Assembly: GCF_001070855.1 (NCBI RefSeq)
Contig: NZ_JVLH01000012.1
Location: 1-64,000, forward strand
Source of the DNA: Trueperella pyogenes
GTDB taxonomy: Bacteria; Actinomycetota; Actinomycetes; Actinomycetales; Actinomycetaceae
Reading direction: 5' to 3'
Length of the DNA stretch: 64,000 nt
The notes under the pieces are model-generated. The model had not been told where the DNA came from, searched no databases, and was given only the letters and a program-made list of their open reading frames with translations. The translations under genes and the position numbers were made by a program. This document shows, in pieces, positions 43,524 through 52,748 of the stretch. How positions within the stretch are numbered: position 1 is the stretch's first letter; every line of letters starts with the position of its first letter.

Positions 43524-44147
43524 GTGCCCAAGCAGGTCATCGACAAAGACAAACTCATCGACCAGGCGTATTCGATCGCCGCGCGCGAAGGAATCTCCGC
43601 ACTCTCCGTGCGAAAACTGGCCGCGGCATGCGGGATCGCCGTCGGCTCGGTCTATATGTACTTCCCAACAAAAGCGGACCTGACGGCCGCAGTATTCACG
43701 AGATTCTTTGACCAGGCGCTCTTCGAGGAATGCTGCCGAGTTGACGGGCGCGAAAGTTTCACGGACTACGTGCGGAAATTACGTGGTACTTTGGGTGAGG
43801 CTTTGGCGCAGATGGACGTTGATTGGTTCGCCGAGATGCGTCGCCTTCCCCGCAGTGAGCACGAGGCCTTGGAGGCTGCGCGTAGACCGATGTTGGCTCA
43901 CATGGAAGAGGGGCTCCAGCATGTGTTGGAAGGGGACCCGGCGGTCGTGCGCTCAAGGCTGGTTGGTGCCCTGAGCCCCGAAAAACTATGTCCTTTTATT
44001 CTGGGGACGATCTTTACCTCGCTCATGGAGGGCTCTGATTGTGAGCCCCTTTTCGCCCTTCTTGATACCAGCTTGTGCGAGGCCGTGGCTGAGAATCGTG
44101 CTTCAGAAAGCGCTGCGACGGCCCCGATTGAAAAGAAAGATTGTTGA
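43524..44147 (+). CDS. TetR/AcrR-family transcriptional regulator
   Basis: 207 residues from GTG 43524, chosen because GAGGAGG lies seven bases upstream; the frame itself opens at 43452 in the promoter. N-terminal HTH: DQAYSIAAREGISALSVRKL, AAACGIAVGSVYMYFPTKAD. The C-terminal ligand domain is not specific enough to name an effector. Its stop overlaps the start of the next gene (TGATG), so the membrane protein at 44147 is the likely regulated target along with the regulator itself. Confidence 0.88.
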   Translation: MPKQVIDKDKLIDQAYSIAAREGISALSVRKLAAACGIAVGSVYMYFPTKADLTAAVFTRFFDQALFEECCRVDGRESFTDYVRKLRGTLGEALAQMDVDWFAEMRRLPRSEHEALEAARRPMLAHMEEGLQHVLEGDPAVVRSRLVGALSPEKLCPFILGTIFTSLMEGSDCEPLFALLDTSLCEAVAENRASESAATAPIEKKDC

Positions 44148-44614
44148 TGACACTGTTCAAAATGAAGAAAGAAAACCTGATCACCGTGGCCGGAGTGGTT
44201 TGGCTGCTGGCGGGTATGAACGTCGCACTGATTGGTGTACGTTCGGCCGTTGAAATGAGCGGTGCAGCTGTCGGTGTTGTCGTTGCTCTTGTTGTTGGCG
44301 CTGTTGCCGCGTTTTTCGCCTTCCATGCAATGTTCGGCAAGATCGTCCTAAAGAATGCTCAGAGGATCCGAGGCTTGGATGCAGAACGCCTGAACTTCCT
44401 GCGATTCTTGGACCTCAAGGGCTACCTAATCATGGTCTTCATGATGTCCTTCGGCTTTGGACTGCGCTTAAGTGGCCTCGTCCCCAATTGGTTCTTCGCA
44501 TTCTTCTACACGGGACTGGGATGTGCTCTGACCTTGGCGGGGGCCAGCTTCCTGCTGCACAGGGCGTTTGGTGAGGGCTGGACTTTCCATGCTCGAAGGG
44601 TGGGGAGTAGATAG
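44147..44614 (+). CDS. DUF3784-like membrane protein
   Basis: 155 residues from ATG 44147. Four hydrophobic spans: about 10-30, 40-62, 88-108 and 114-136, with a basic cytoplasmic loop KNAQRIRGLDAERLNFLRFL between spans two and three. It looks like a small integral membrane protein of the DUF3784 kind or similar. Co-transcribed with the TetR regulator; a role in efflux or envelope stress is only inferred from that pairing. Confidence 0.65.
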   Translation: MTLFKMKKENLITVAGVVWLLAGMNVALIGVRSAVEMSGAAVGVVVALVVGAVAAFFAFHAMFGKIVLKNAQRIRGLDAERLNFLRFLDLKGYLIMVFMMSFGFGLRLSGLVPNWFFAFFYTGLGCALTLAGASFLLHRAFGEGWTFHARRVGSR

Positions 44615-44858
44615 TCTGCTCGTGTGTTGAGCTGCGTTTAAGCTGCCGATCTTGAGTTTAGTGCGTTCCGGAGAGACCCCCCCTATTGCTGTGCATGCAT
44701 CTTTGGTATGAGATTCCTTTGTAAGAGGCTTACAAGCTTGCTTTGGGTAAGTTATTTTGACAGCGTAGTGCTACCTGCTTATGTGCGACATTGTGATTGA
44801 AAGCTGTGGGAGTGAAGGTTGCCCTGTTTTCTTGAATGTTGATAATTTTTCTTGCGTG
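44615..44858. other. Short intergenic stretch, AT-richer
   Basis: No gene supported. GC content falls visibly from here on into the AbiH and type I restriction genes, marking a block of different origin. No clear terminator was found between the two convergent genes. Confidence 0.4.
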
Positions 44859-46067
44859 CTAGTCGACGATATCGCTTTGGGTGGGGAAGTTAATCTCTTG
44901 AACCTTCAGGCGTCCTTCGAGAAGCAGTTTGTGAATGAGGTTCTTTCCATGGTCTCTATTCTCAAGCGTCGTACCATACGCTGTAAGCAGGTTTATAACC
45001 TTGTCCATCATTTCTCTGCGATGGATTAAAGGATCTCTCTCATCAAAACTTCGATAGAAGAAAATTAGTGAAACATCGCTACTGTAGAGATGAACTGCGT
45101 CGAAAATTGCCTGGAAGTATGAGTAGTCTGCATCGCTCAAAGAATGACCGTAGAACTTGATGCATCGTGTATTCGCACTAACGACATCATGGGCCTGCGG
45201 ACCGCCCAAACCGAGTAACCGATATGTCTTTGTGAAGGGACGTGTTATTTCGTTCTCTAGATTCTCTTTCCCATCAATTCCGAAAATAATCTCATTATCT
45301 TCGTGGCAACGTCCGTGAATATTAATGTAAGCAGTGCAGATTTCTATCTCATCTGTGTGGAGTTCAAAAGGGCCAGTGTAATTGAAGCTAAGTACAGAAT
45401 AAGATTTGGCGTGGGGATCTGTTGGTCGAGGTGGGTGACATAGGAGTGCTTGCAGGTTTCTGCTCGCGGTTTCCATATATCCTTCAGGCTGATTCCTGTC
45501 AGCATGTAAAAGATGTTTTTGAAGGTGCACGGAGAAAGCATGTTCTAGTTTAGTAAGTTCAGAACGTAGGAACTTTAATAGCTCAGTATTAGTGCATTCG
45601 TCGTGCGAGAGGAAGCATGCAAGATAACAAATTAGCTGGTAGTAGCGTTGGTTTGTTGGTTGTAACGACTTTGATCTGTAAATGTCGTCAAGTTCTGAGT
45701 CTAACTCAGAATGCGGGAGCCACTTCCAATATGAAAGAAGGAGCTCCAGGAGCCTTCCTTCAATGTTGTACCAATTCTCCTCAGACCCCTGTGCGAGTTT
45801 AATATCCCATAGAGTTAGACCAGCGTTTACGCAGAGCTCCTTCCATTTATTTAATTCTTCTTCTGAACTTGGAAAAGCAAGGTTATCAAGTTTATTTCTT
45901 CTTTCTAGGAAGAAGCCTTTCCAGCTTGAATTAAGCCCGCACTCCAAATCGAAACCATTCCCGATGATAAGTAGCTGGTGCCACGAAGATTTTGAGTCGC
46001 TGTCGGCGCTTGAGTATTTTGTCTCTAAATTTTCTGTGCGGCTTGTCAAATTTTTATCTACTTCCAT
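44859..46067 (-). CDS. AbiH-family phage abortive-infection protein
   Basis: 402 residues. AbiH signatures: LLIIGNGFDLECGLNSSWKG (about 32-51), YSVLSFNYTG (about 221-230), the NIHG-x-FGID pattern (INIHGRCHEDNEIIFGID, about 247-264) and RCIKFYGHSLSDADYSYFQA (about 295-314). The family shares a SIR2-like core fold and causes abortive infection in lactococci. The start ATG 46067 has no good ribosome site; an internal start before the NGFD motif is possible. Lower GC and different codon use than the core genes point to transfer. Divergent from hsdM. Confidence 0.85.
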   Translation of the reverse strand: MEVDKNLTSRTENLETKYSSADSDSKSSWHQLLIIGNGFDLECGLNSSWKGFFLERRNKLDNLAFPSSEEELNKWKELCVNAGLTLWDIKLAQGSEENWYNIEGRLLELLLSYWKWLPHSELDSELDDIYRSKSLQPTNQRYYQLICYLACFLSHDECTNTELLKFLRSELTKLEHAFSVHLQKHLLHADRNQPEGYMETASRNLQALLCHPPRPTDPHAKSYSVLSFNYTGPFELHTDEIEICTAYINIHGRCHEDNEIIFGIDGKENLENEITRPFTKTYRLLGLGGPQAHDVVSANTRCIKFYGHSLSDADYSYFQAIFDAVHLYSSDVSLIFFYRSFDERDPLIHRREMMDKVINLLTAYGTTLENRDHGKNLIHKLLLEGRLKVQEINFPTQSDIVD

Positions 46068-46316
46068 GTGAGAACTGGCGGAGAGCTCGCGCGGAGCTGC
46101 GGCATTGCAGCGGGATGCACGGTTCCAATGCTAACCGCTCAAAGCCTAACTGATGCGCACTAGCTTATGCTCCTCCTCAAAGAGTCGAGGTCAAAGCGTG
46201 GCGTTCAGAATTTTTGCAGCTTAAGAGTAGAATCACTTCGTACTTAACCGACCGGCGTTGAGTGTATTGAAGCATCGTCGCTTTAGCAGTGGGCGCTGTG
46301 TTGTGGGCTTTCTAAG

Positions 46317-47914
46317 ATGGAAAACGAGGCGAATGTGACTGCGGTAAATGAACGCACGGAGCTCCATAAAACAATCTGGCGCATTGCTAATGATCTGCGT
46401 GGAAGCGTCGATGGATGGGATTTTAAGAGTTATGTACTCGGTTTTCTGTTCTATCGTTTTATTTCGGAAAATCTGACCGAGTACGTCAATGCCTCGGAGC
46501 GTGAAGCGATTCTGGCAGATGGTGGAAGCAGCGATGAGGCGAGTGCTTTTGACTACGCGGCTCTGAGCGATGAAGTCGCTGAAAGTGATCGCGCTGGAAT
46601 TATCAAAGATAAGGGCTTTTTATCCGCCCATCGGATCTGTTTGCGAACGTTTGCGCGCGGGCTGTATCCGATGAGAACCTGAATGAAACTCTAGCTCAGG
46701 CATTCCGCTCTATCGAAGATTCCGCTAAAGGTAGCGGGTCCGAGTCTGATTTGCGTGGACTATTCGATGATGTGGATGTTAACGCAACAAAGCTAGGTAA
46801 CACCGTTGCAGAGCGAAATGCGAAACTTGTCAAGATCATGGAATCAATCGGCGATTTACCGCTTGATCATGGAAGTGCAAAAATCGATGCTTTCGGTGAT
46901 GCCTATGAATTCTTGATGACGATGTACGCCTCAAGTGCAGGAAAATCTGGAGGTGAGTTTTATACCCCGCAAGAGGTGGCCCAGGTTTTGGCAATGATCG
47001 CTGCAGATGGACGTAAGAAAGTTGGTCGGGTATACGATCCTTGTGCGGGATCAGGTTCGTTGCTCCTTAAATTTGCGAAGATTCTTGGCGTGGAGAATGT
47101 TGGTTCATTTTACGGCCAGGAAATCAACCTCACGACATACAACTTGTGTCGGATCAATATGTTTCTGCACGATGTGAATTTCTCAAATTTTGATATCGCT
47201 CTGGGAGATACACTCACTGCTCCAGCTCATTGGGATGCACAACCTTTCGATGCAATTGTCTCGAATCCGCCGTACTCAACTAAGTGGGAAGGGGAAGACA
47301 ATCCCGCGCTGATCTCTGATCCGCGTTTTGCTCCCGCCGGGAAACTTGCGCCCCGCTCGAAAGCAGACCTGGCCTTCACCATGCACATGCTGCACTGGCT
47401 GGCTGAGGATGGGACGGCAGCGATCGTCGAGTTCCCGGGCATCCTGTACCGCGGTGCCGCCGAGGGGAAGATCCGCAAATACCTCGTCGAAAACAACTTC
47501 GTGCACGCGGTCATCCAGCTGCCGCCGGACCTGTTTTTTGGGACCACGATCGCGACCTGCATCATCGTGCTCAAGAAGGCGCGTCCTGACCATAGCGTCC
47601 TCTTCGTGGATGCGTCCGCCGAGTGCGTGCGTGAGGGGAACAAGAATCGCCTGACCGCGGAGAACCAGCAGCGGATCCTCTCTCTCGTGTCCGAGCGTCA
47701 GGCCGTCGACCATGTGGCTGCCTTGGTGTCGATCGACGACATTAAGGACAACGACTGGAACCTGTCGGTGTCCTCCTATGTCGAGCCCGAGGATACGCGC
47801 GAGCAGGTCGACATCGTCGAGCTGAACACTCGGATCGCCGGCATCGTGGAGCGTCAGCGTGAGCTGCGCGCCTCCATCGACGCGATCGTCGCAGAACTGG
47901 AGGCCGACCGATGA
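46317..47914 (+). pseudogene. hsdM: Type I restriction-modification DNA methyltransferase subunit, frameshifted in a T tract
   Basis: The first part reads ELHKTIWRIANDLRGSVDGW and FKSYVLGFLFYRFISENLTE, then KDKG, and goes out of frame at TTTTT (46617-46621), ending at TGA 46681. In another frame the expected sequence continues at once (LFIRPSDLFANVCARAVSDE) and runs to 47914; the open part from ATG 46751 holds SAM motif DPCAGSGSLL and catalytic NPPYS. One extra T restores a 532-residue HsdM, the usual length. GC rises sharply near 47300. The second part could be made from 46751 but lacks the N-terminal helical domain. Stop overlaps hsdS (ATGA). Confidence 0.85.
46617..46621 (+). other. Five-T tract at the hsdM frameshift
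   Basis: GGCTTTTTATC: five T bases where six would keep the hsdM frame (GGC TTT TTT ATC, giving G-F-F-I-R-P-S-D-L-F as in the family). A one-base slip here is enough for the ON or OFF state, although the tract is short for classic phase variation. Confidence 0.7.
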
Positions 47915-49086
47915 GCCGCCTCGCCGAGCTGATTGAGCAGCTGTGCCCGGACGGGGTGGAATATCGAGCCCTCGGTGATGTCGGATCTTTTGTTCGAGGA
48001 GGAGGCCTCCAGAAGGCTGATTTCGTTGAAGCAGGTATGCCCTGCGTTCATTACGGACAGATACATACGCGTTTTGGTACTTCGGCGACTAAGGCCGTCT
48101 CCTATGTATCTGAAGCTCAATTCGCTCGGCTGAAGCATGCCGAATACGGTGATCTATTGATTGCGACGACGAGCGAGGATGATGAAGCTGTCGGGAAAGC
48201 AACAGCTTGGCTTGGTGATGGGGAAGTAGCCATTAGCGGCGACATGTTTTACTACCGCCACAATCTTGAGCCGAAGTACGTGTCGTATTTCTTCGCATCT
48301 AGTTCATTCCAGGAACAGAAACGACCGTACCTGACGGGAGCAAAGGTTCGTCGCATCGCCGATAAGGGACTTTCGCGTATTCAAATTCCTGTTCCTCCGG
48401 TGGAAATTCAGCGTGAGATCGTGAGAATACTGGATCAGTTCACGACGCTGGAAGCGGAGCTGGAAGCGGAGCTGGAAGCAAGGCAGGCCCAGTATGAGCA
48501 CTACCGCAACCACTTGCTCTCCTATGATTCTCTGGCTGCTCGCGGCCCGGTTGAAATGGTGAAGCTCGGAGAATGCATCAAACTGAGTTTTGGAGAGCGG
48601 ATCACAAAACTGCATGATGCTGGAACTCGATACCCCGTCTATGGTGGCGGTGGAGCTAGTTTTATGACAGATTCCTTCAATCGCTCTGATGAGTTTGTCA
48701 TTTCAAGATTTGCTTTGTCGGAAGTCTGCGTTAGGTTCGTTCCTGGTGAATTTTGGTTATTGGATTCCGGTATTACATTTGACGTGAATGAATCGCGTTG
48801 TGTTAAGCATTATATCGGTCAGTTCTTGCTTAGTAGGCAAATTGAGATTTATCGGAAATCTGCAGGTGCTGCTCAGAGAAACTTGAAAACGGCAGAGTTT
48901 TTATCGATGGGAGTTCCTCTGCCATGTCTGTCGGAGCAACAGCGTATCGCCGACTTGCTGGACCGCTTCGACGCCCTCGTTAACGATATCTCGTCGGGCC
49001 TCCCCGCCGAGATTGCGGCCCGCCGTGCCCAGTACGAGCATTACAGGGACCGCCTTCTGTCTTTCCCCGAGAAACTGGCTGATTAA
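47911..49086 (+). CDS. hsdS: Type I restriction-modification specificity subunit
   Basis: 391 residues. Two target-recognition domains, about 8-170 and 210-350, each followed by a conserved helix: IPVPPVEIQREIVRILDQFT with LEAELEAELEARQAQYEHYR, and CLSEQQRIADLLDRFDALVN with RRAQYEHYRDRLLSF. The two domains choose the halves of a bipartite DNA target. ATGA overlap with hsdM. A 12-bp repeat in the central helix (48447-48482) sets the distance between half-sites. A high-GC 5' end gives way to low-GC domain-coding parts, as expected for exchangeable recognition modules. Confidence 0.93.
   Translation: MSRLAELIEQLCPDGVEYRALGDVGSFVRGGGLQKADFVEAGMPCVHYGQIHTRFGTSATKAVSYVSEAQFARLKHAEYGDLLIATTSEDDEAVGKATAWLGDGEVAISGDMFYYRHNLEPKYVSYFFASSSFQEQKRPYLTGAKVRRIADKGLSRIQIPVPPVEIQREIVRILDQFTTLEAELEAELEARQAQYEHYRNHLLSYDSLAARGPVEMVKLGECIKLSFGERITKLHDAGTRYPVYGGGGASFMTDSFNRSDEFVISRFALSEVCVRFVPGEFWLLDSGITFDVNESRCVKHYIGQFLLSRQIEIYRKSAGAAQRNLKTAEFLSMGVPLPCLSEQQRIADLLDRFDALVNDISSGLPAEIAARRAQYEHYRDRLLSFPEKLAD
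48447..48482 (+). repeat. 12-bp tandem repeat in the hsdS central helix
   Basis: GCTGGAAGCGGA occurs at 48447-48458 and 48459-48470, with a third partial unit 48471-48480. It encodes Leu-Glu-Ala-Glu repeats in the spacer helix. Gain or loss of one unit would insert four residues, which in EcoR124-type enzymes lengthens the target spacer by one base. Confidence 0.8.
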
Positions 49087-49090
49087 TGAA

Positions 49091-49121
49091 CTGAGGGGCG
49101 GGTCTGTATCCCGTCCCTCAG
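49091..49121. terminator. Hairpin between hsdS and the opposite-strand DUF2188 gene
   Basis: A 12-bp stem with one G-T pair (49091-49102 with 49110-49121) and a 7-base loop, five bases after the hsdS stop and just past the stop of the minus-strand gene. It may end transcription from both sides; no T run is present. Confidence 0.6.
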
Positions 49122-49127
49122 CGGAAG

Positions 49128-49355
49128 CTAGCCCTTCCTGTTGCGAGGGTCGTTTCCAGGCTTGATCGTGTCTTGCTGACGGATCTGACCGTTCTGGCCG
49201 CGAGTGAGCAACTCGCCGCCTCCCCGATTCCTCAGGAACGTACGGCCGTTTGCTTGTGCTTCTGCTTGCGTCGGTTTAACAACGGAGGCACGCCTTGCGT
49301 TAGGAGCAAAAACGCCCCAACCATCACCGTGCCTTCGAACTTCTCTTTTATTCAC
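49128..49355 (-). CDS. DUF2188-domain small protein, antisense within the hsd cluster
   Basis: 75 residues from GTG 49355, picked because an ideal AAGGAGGTGAG site (minus strand, 49360-49370) lies directly upstream. The sequence VRRHGDGWGVFAPNARRASV then SVVKPTQAEAQANGRTFLRN, ending with GQNGQIRQQDTIKPGNDP, matches the DUF2188 pattern of a GWAV strand, a Thr-Q-x-EA helix and a GRIR-x-x-x-GNDP tail. Function unknown. It lies between hsdS and hsdR on the opposite strand. The longer frame to 49502 has no start signal. Confidence 0.75.
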   Translation of the reverse strand: MNKREVRRHGDGWGVFAPNARRASVVKPTQAEAQANGRTFLRNRGGGELLTRGQNGQIRQQDTIKPGNDPRNRKG

Positions 49356-49587
49356 TATTCTCACCTCCTTCAGAGCAATGAAGGAACAATAAAACGACGC
49401 ACCTGCACTTGCGTGCAGTTTTAGCAGGTAGGCAGACAATTGATCGTTATTTTCAGTCATGGTTAAAAACTTGTCGCAAATGAAGGTTTGCGGCATTAGC
49501 ATCGAACTAACAGCCGCAGGTGGAAGAAGCGCTCCTCAGGCGTTTCGGCCTCGTCAACAAGAAAGCGCAGTTTGAAAGGAAAACGCG

Positions 49588-52500
49588 ATGGTCACCGCCG
49601 CCCGTCCACGAATTGAACCTATCGTCGTCAGTGATGAATCAACTGTCGTTGGCCTCTACGAACCTGCGCGTTCAACGCAAAGCGAATACCAAAGCGAGGC
49701 TGCTCTTGAAGACGCGCTGATTGTCCAGTTACGCGCTCAAGCCTACGAATATCTTGATATTCACGATTTGGATGGGCTCACAGCTAACTTGCGAAACCAG
49801 CTCGAAGCGCTCAACGATTATCGCTTCACTGATGATGAATGGGAACGCTTTTATCAGCAGTCAATTGTCAATGTTCCATCGGATGAGCCTAATTCAGTGA
49901 TCGCGAAAGCTCGGCGTATTCACGAAGACTACGTTCAGGTTCTTACGCGTGACGATGGAACAATCAAAAATATTCGTCTTATCGATAAGACCAATATTCA
50001 TCGCAATAAACTACAAGTTATTAGGCAATTTGCCATCGATACTGGAGAGCGAAAGAACCGGTACGATGTCACGATTCTTGTGAATGGCTTGCCCCTGATT
50101 CATATTGAGCTTAAGCGCCGAGGCAAAGCTCTTAGAGAGGCCTTCAATCAGATCGACCGCTATCAACGGGATTCATTTCATGCTGCAGCCGGAGACGGGC
50201 TCTTCGGATATGTTCAGATCTTCATTATTTCGAACGGTGCACACACCAAGTACTACTCCAACACGGTTCGGCTTCAGCATCTAACTGAAAATCAAGGGCA
50301 CCGACGCGAGGTAAAGGCCGCAAATGCCCGTTCATTTGAGTTCACCTCATGGTGGACTGATGCGGCAAACAATCAGATCCCCGACTTGACTGATTTCACC
50401 GCAACATTCCTCGCGCAGCGGACAATTCTCTCAATCCTCACGCGGTACTGCGTTCTTAATGTCCAGAATGAATTGCTGGTTATGCGCCCGTACCAGATTG
50501 CGGCGACAGAGGCGATTCTTCAGCGTATTAAGACAGCTTCAATGAACAAAAAGACAGGCACCGTAGCTGCGGGTGGGTATATCTGGCACACAACAGGATC
50601 AGGGAAAACTCTCACATCCTTCAAGACCGCGAAGCTCGCCGCTGGAATGGAAGGCGTTGATAAAGTCCTCTTTGTTGTAGACCGTAAAGATCTCGATCAT
50701 CAAACCATTCGTGAATACAACAGCTTTGCCGCGGGGACGGTTTCGGCAAATCAATCAACTCGACAGCTTGCAGTTCAAATCAACGACCCTTCAGTACCGA
50801 TCATCGTCACGACCATCCAAAAGCTGGCAACGTTCGTCAAAGGCAACCGAGGGCATTCCATTTATGACGGGCACGTTGTTCTAATCTTCGATGAGTGCCA
50901 CCGAAGTCAATTTGGAGATATGCATAGGTACATTACGCGCGCATTCCGGAACTATCACCTTTTCGGTTTTACAGGAACGCCGATTTTTGCAGAAAATGCT
51001 CCATCGTCTGGCAAGACAAATTTGCGGACGACTGCTCAAGCGTTTGGCGACCAGCTTCACTGCTACACAATTGTTGATGCGATTCGTGATGGCAATGTTC
51101 TTCCCTTCCGGATCGATTACATCAATACGTTCAGTGTGCGCGAAGGAATCGAGAACTACGACGTTGAAGGGATTGACACGGAGAATGCTTTCATGGACAG
51201 GCGTCGTATCAGTGCGATCGTTTCGTACATTTTGGAGCATTTCGATCAAAAGACGAAACGTAGTTCCTCATACGAGCTCAAAGACCAACGGGTCAGTGGT
51301 TTCAATTCGCTATTGGCAACTTCATCCATCAAAGCGGCCCGCGCCTACTATCGTGAATTTGAACGTCAGCAAGAAGACCTACCCTCGGATAAACGACGCA
51401 GCGTTGGCATTATTTTCTCGTACGCGCCAAATGATGAAGCCCCAGGAACTGGTCTATTAGCTGAAGAATCGATGGATCCTTCGGCGCTGTCTCTTGACGA
51501 TCGTGCCTTCTTGGATGATGCGATTGCAACATACAACGACCGATTCGGAACTAACTTCGGAACCGACGCATCGGGTTTTGAAAACTACTACGAGCACCTT
51601 TCAAAAGCCCTGACAGAGAAGAGAATCGATCTTGTTATTGTCGTGGACATGTTCCTTACCGGCTTCGACTCAAAGACCCTCAATACTCTGTGGGTTGATA
51701 AAAACCTGCATGCTCACGGTTTGATTCAGGCGTTCTCGCGCACCAACCGGATTCTGAATTCGGTGAAAACCTACGGGAACATCGTCTGTTTCCGGAACCT
51801 TGAGGAAGAAACAAACGAGGCTATTGCTCTCTTTGGGAACAAAGAAGCTCGCAGTCAGGTCTTATTGCGTCCCTATAGGGAATATCTTGACAAATACAAC
51901 GAGGCGCTGGACGCGTTAGCTGGAGAATTCCCGTTGCCGCTGGGGTCCATTTCATCTGAGGGCGAGCAAAAACGCTTCATCCAACTCATGGGGCAGATTC
52001 TGAGGTTACGAAATATTCTGACTGCCTTCGATGACTTCGAAGAAGACGATCGAGTCAGCTCGCGCGACCTTGAAGACTATCGCAGCATTTACCTTGACCT
52101 GTATCACGAGGTTCGTCAACGCGCTGAAGTGGAGAAAGAACCCATTGCCGATGACTTGGTATTTGAAATGGAGCTTGTTAAGCAGGTAGATATCAATGTC
52201 GATTACATCCTCATGCTGATTGAACAGCATAGGAATGATTCGGCAGATGGGGGAGACCGTGAAATCCCCGTTGAAATCAGTCGCGCGCTTGCTTCATCAC
52301 CGATGATGCGTGGAAAGCGAGATCTCATCGAAGAGTTCTACAGACGAGCCAGCCTGACGGGTGATATTCCGAACGCATTCGGAAATTTTGTTATCGAGTG
52401 TCGAGAAAAGGAACTTTCAGAGCTCATTGAGGGGCAGCGATTGGGCCAAGGCGCACGTGATTTTGCGTATGGGTGCCTGAACGAGGGCTACGTGCCTGAT

Positions 52501-52638
52501 GAAGGAACCGGACTGGCAGCAATTCTTCCCCCCGTTCGCCGTTTTGGTGGGGGAGGCGACCGCGAAAAATTGCGTGCCCACGTACGTGAACTGCTCCAGG
52601 AATGGGTTGAGAGATTCTCTGGACTGGGCGGTCTGTGA
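49588..52638 (+). CDS. hsdR: Type I restriction-modification endonuclease/translocase subunit
   Basis: 1016 residues. N-terminal PD-(D/E)xK nuclease domain with D160 (NRYDVTILV), E174 and K176 (IHIELKRRG); then SF2 helicase motor with Walker A TTGSGKT (about 335-341), DECH box D435-H438, SAT-like FTGTP and the VVDMFLTGFDSKTLNTLWVD and QAFSRTNRIL motifs. Translocates DNA and cuts unmethylated DNA when bound to HsdM/HsdS. ATG 49588 with AAAGGA upstream. With hsdM out of frame, this gene may be left without a methylating partner (see findings). Confidence 0.95.
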   Translation: MVTAARPRIEPIVVSDESTVVGLYEPARSTQSEYQSEAALEDALIVQLRAQAYEYLDIHDLDGLTANLRNQLEALNDYRFTDDEWERFYQQSIVNVPSDEPNSVIAKARRIHEDYVQVLTRDDGTIKNIRLIDKTNIHRNKLQVIRQFAIDTGERKNRYDVTILVNGLPLIHIELKRRGKALREAFNQIDRYQRDSFHAAAGDGLFGYVQIFIISNGAHTKYYSNTVRLQHLTENQGHRREVKAANARSFEFTSWWTDAANNQIPDLTDFTATFLAQRTILSILTRYCVLNVQNELLVMRPYQIAATEAILQRIKTASMNKKTGTVAAGGYIWHTTGSGKTLTSFKTAKLAAGMEGVDKVLFVVDRKDLDHQTIREYNSFAAGTVSANQSTRQLAVQINDPSVPIIVTTIQKLATFVKGNRGHSIYDGHVVLIFDECHRSQFGDMHRYITRAFRNYHLFGFTGTPIFAENAPSSGKTNLRTTAQAFGDQLHCYTIVDAIRDGNVLPFRIDYINTFSVREGIENYDVEGIDTENAFMDRRRISAIVSYILEHFDQKTKRSSSYELKDQRVSGFNSLLATSSIKAARAYYREFERQQEDLPSDKRRSVGIIFSYAPNDEAPGTGLLAEESMDPSALSLDDRAFLDDAIATYNDRFGTNFGTDASGFENYYEHLSKALTEKRIDLVIVVDMFLTGFDSKTLNTLWVDKNLHAHGLIQAFSRTNRILNSVKTYGNIVCFRNLEEETNEAIALFGNKEARSQVLLRPYREYLDKYNEALDALAGEFPLPLGSISSEGEQKRFIQLMGQILRLRNILTAFDDFEEDDRVSSRDLEDYRSIYLDLYHEVRQRAEVEKEPIADDLVFEMELVKQVDINVDYILMLIEQHRNDSADGGDREIPVEISRALASSPMMRGKRDLIEEFYRRASLTGDIPNAFGNFVIECREKELSELIEGQRLGQGARDFAYGCLNEGYVPDEGTGLAAILPPVRRFGGGGDREKLRAHVRELLQEWVERFSGLGGL

Positions 52639-52748
52639 ACGTGAACAGTGGATTGTAGCTTTTCTGGTTATTGGGAATAGTGAAGCTGTGGAGAGCATGT
52701 CGTGGATGCTTTCAGATTTCTACTACTTATTTCTTGTAAGGATATAAA

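Noticed and set aside
46751-47914. Second half of hsdM as an independent intact methyltransferase gene
   Set aside because: It lacks the N-terminal helical domain, whose sequence continues without a gap upstream in another frame; treated as one frameshifted gene.
48447-48482. Tandem repeat considered as CRISPR or minisatellite
   Set aside because: It is in frame within hsdS and encodes the known Leu-Glu-Ala-Glu spacer helix.
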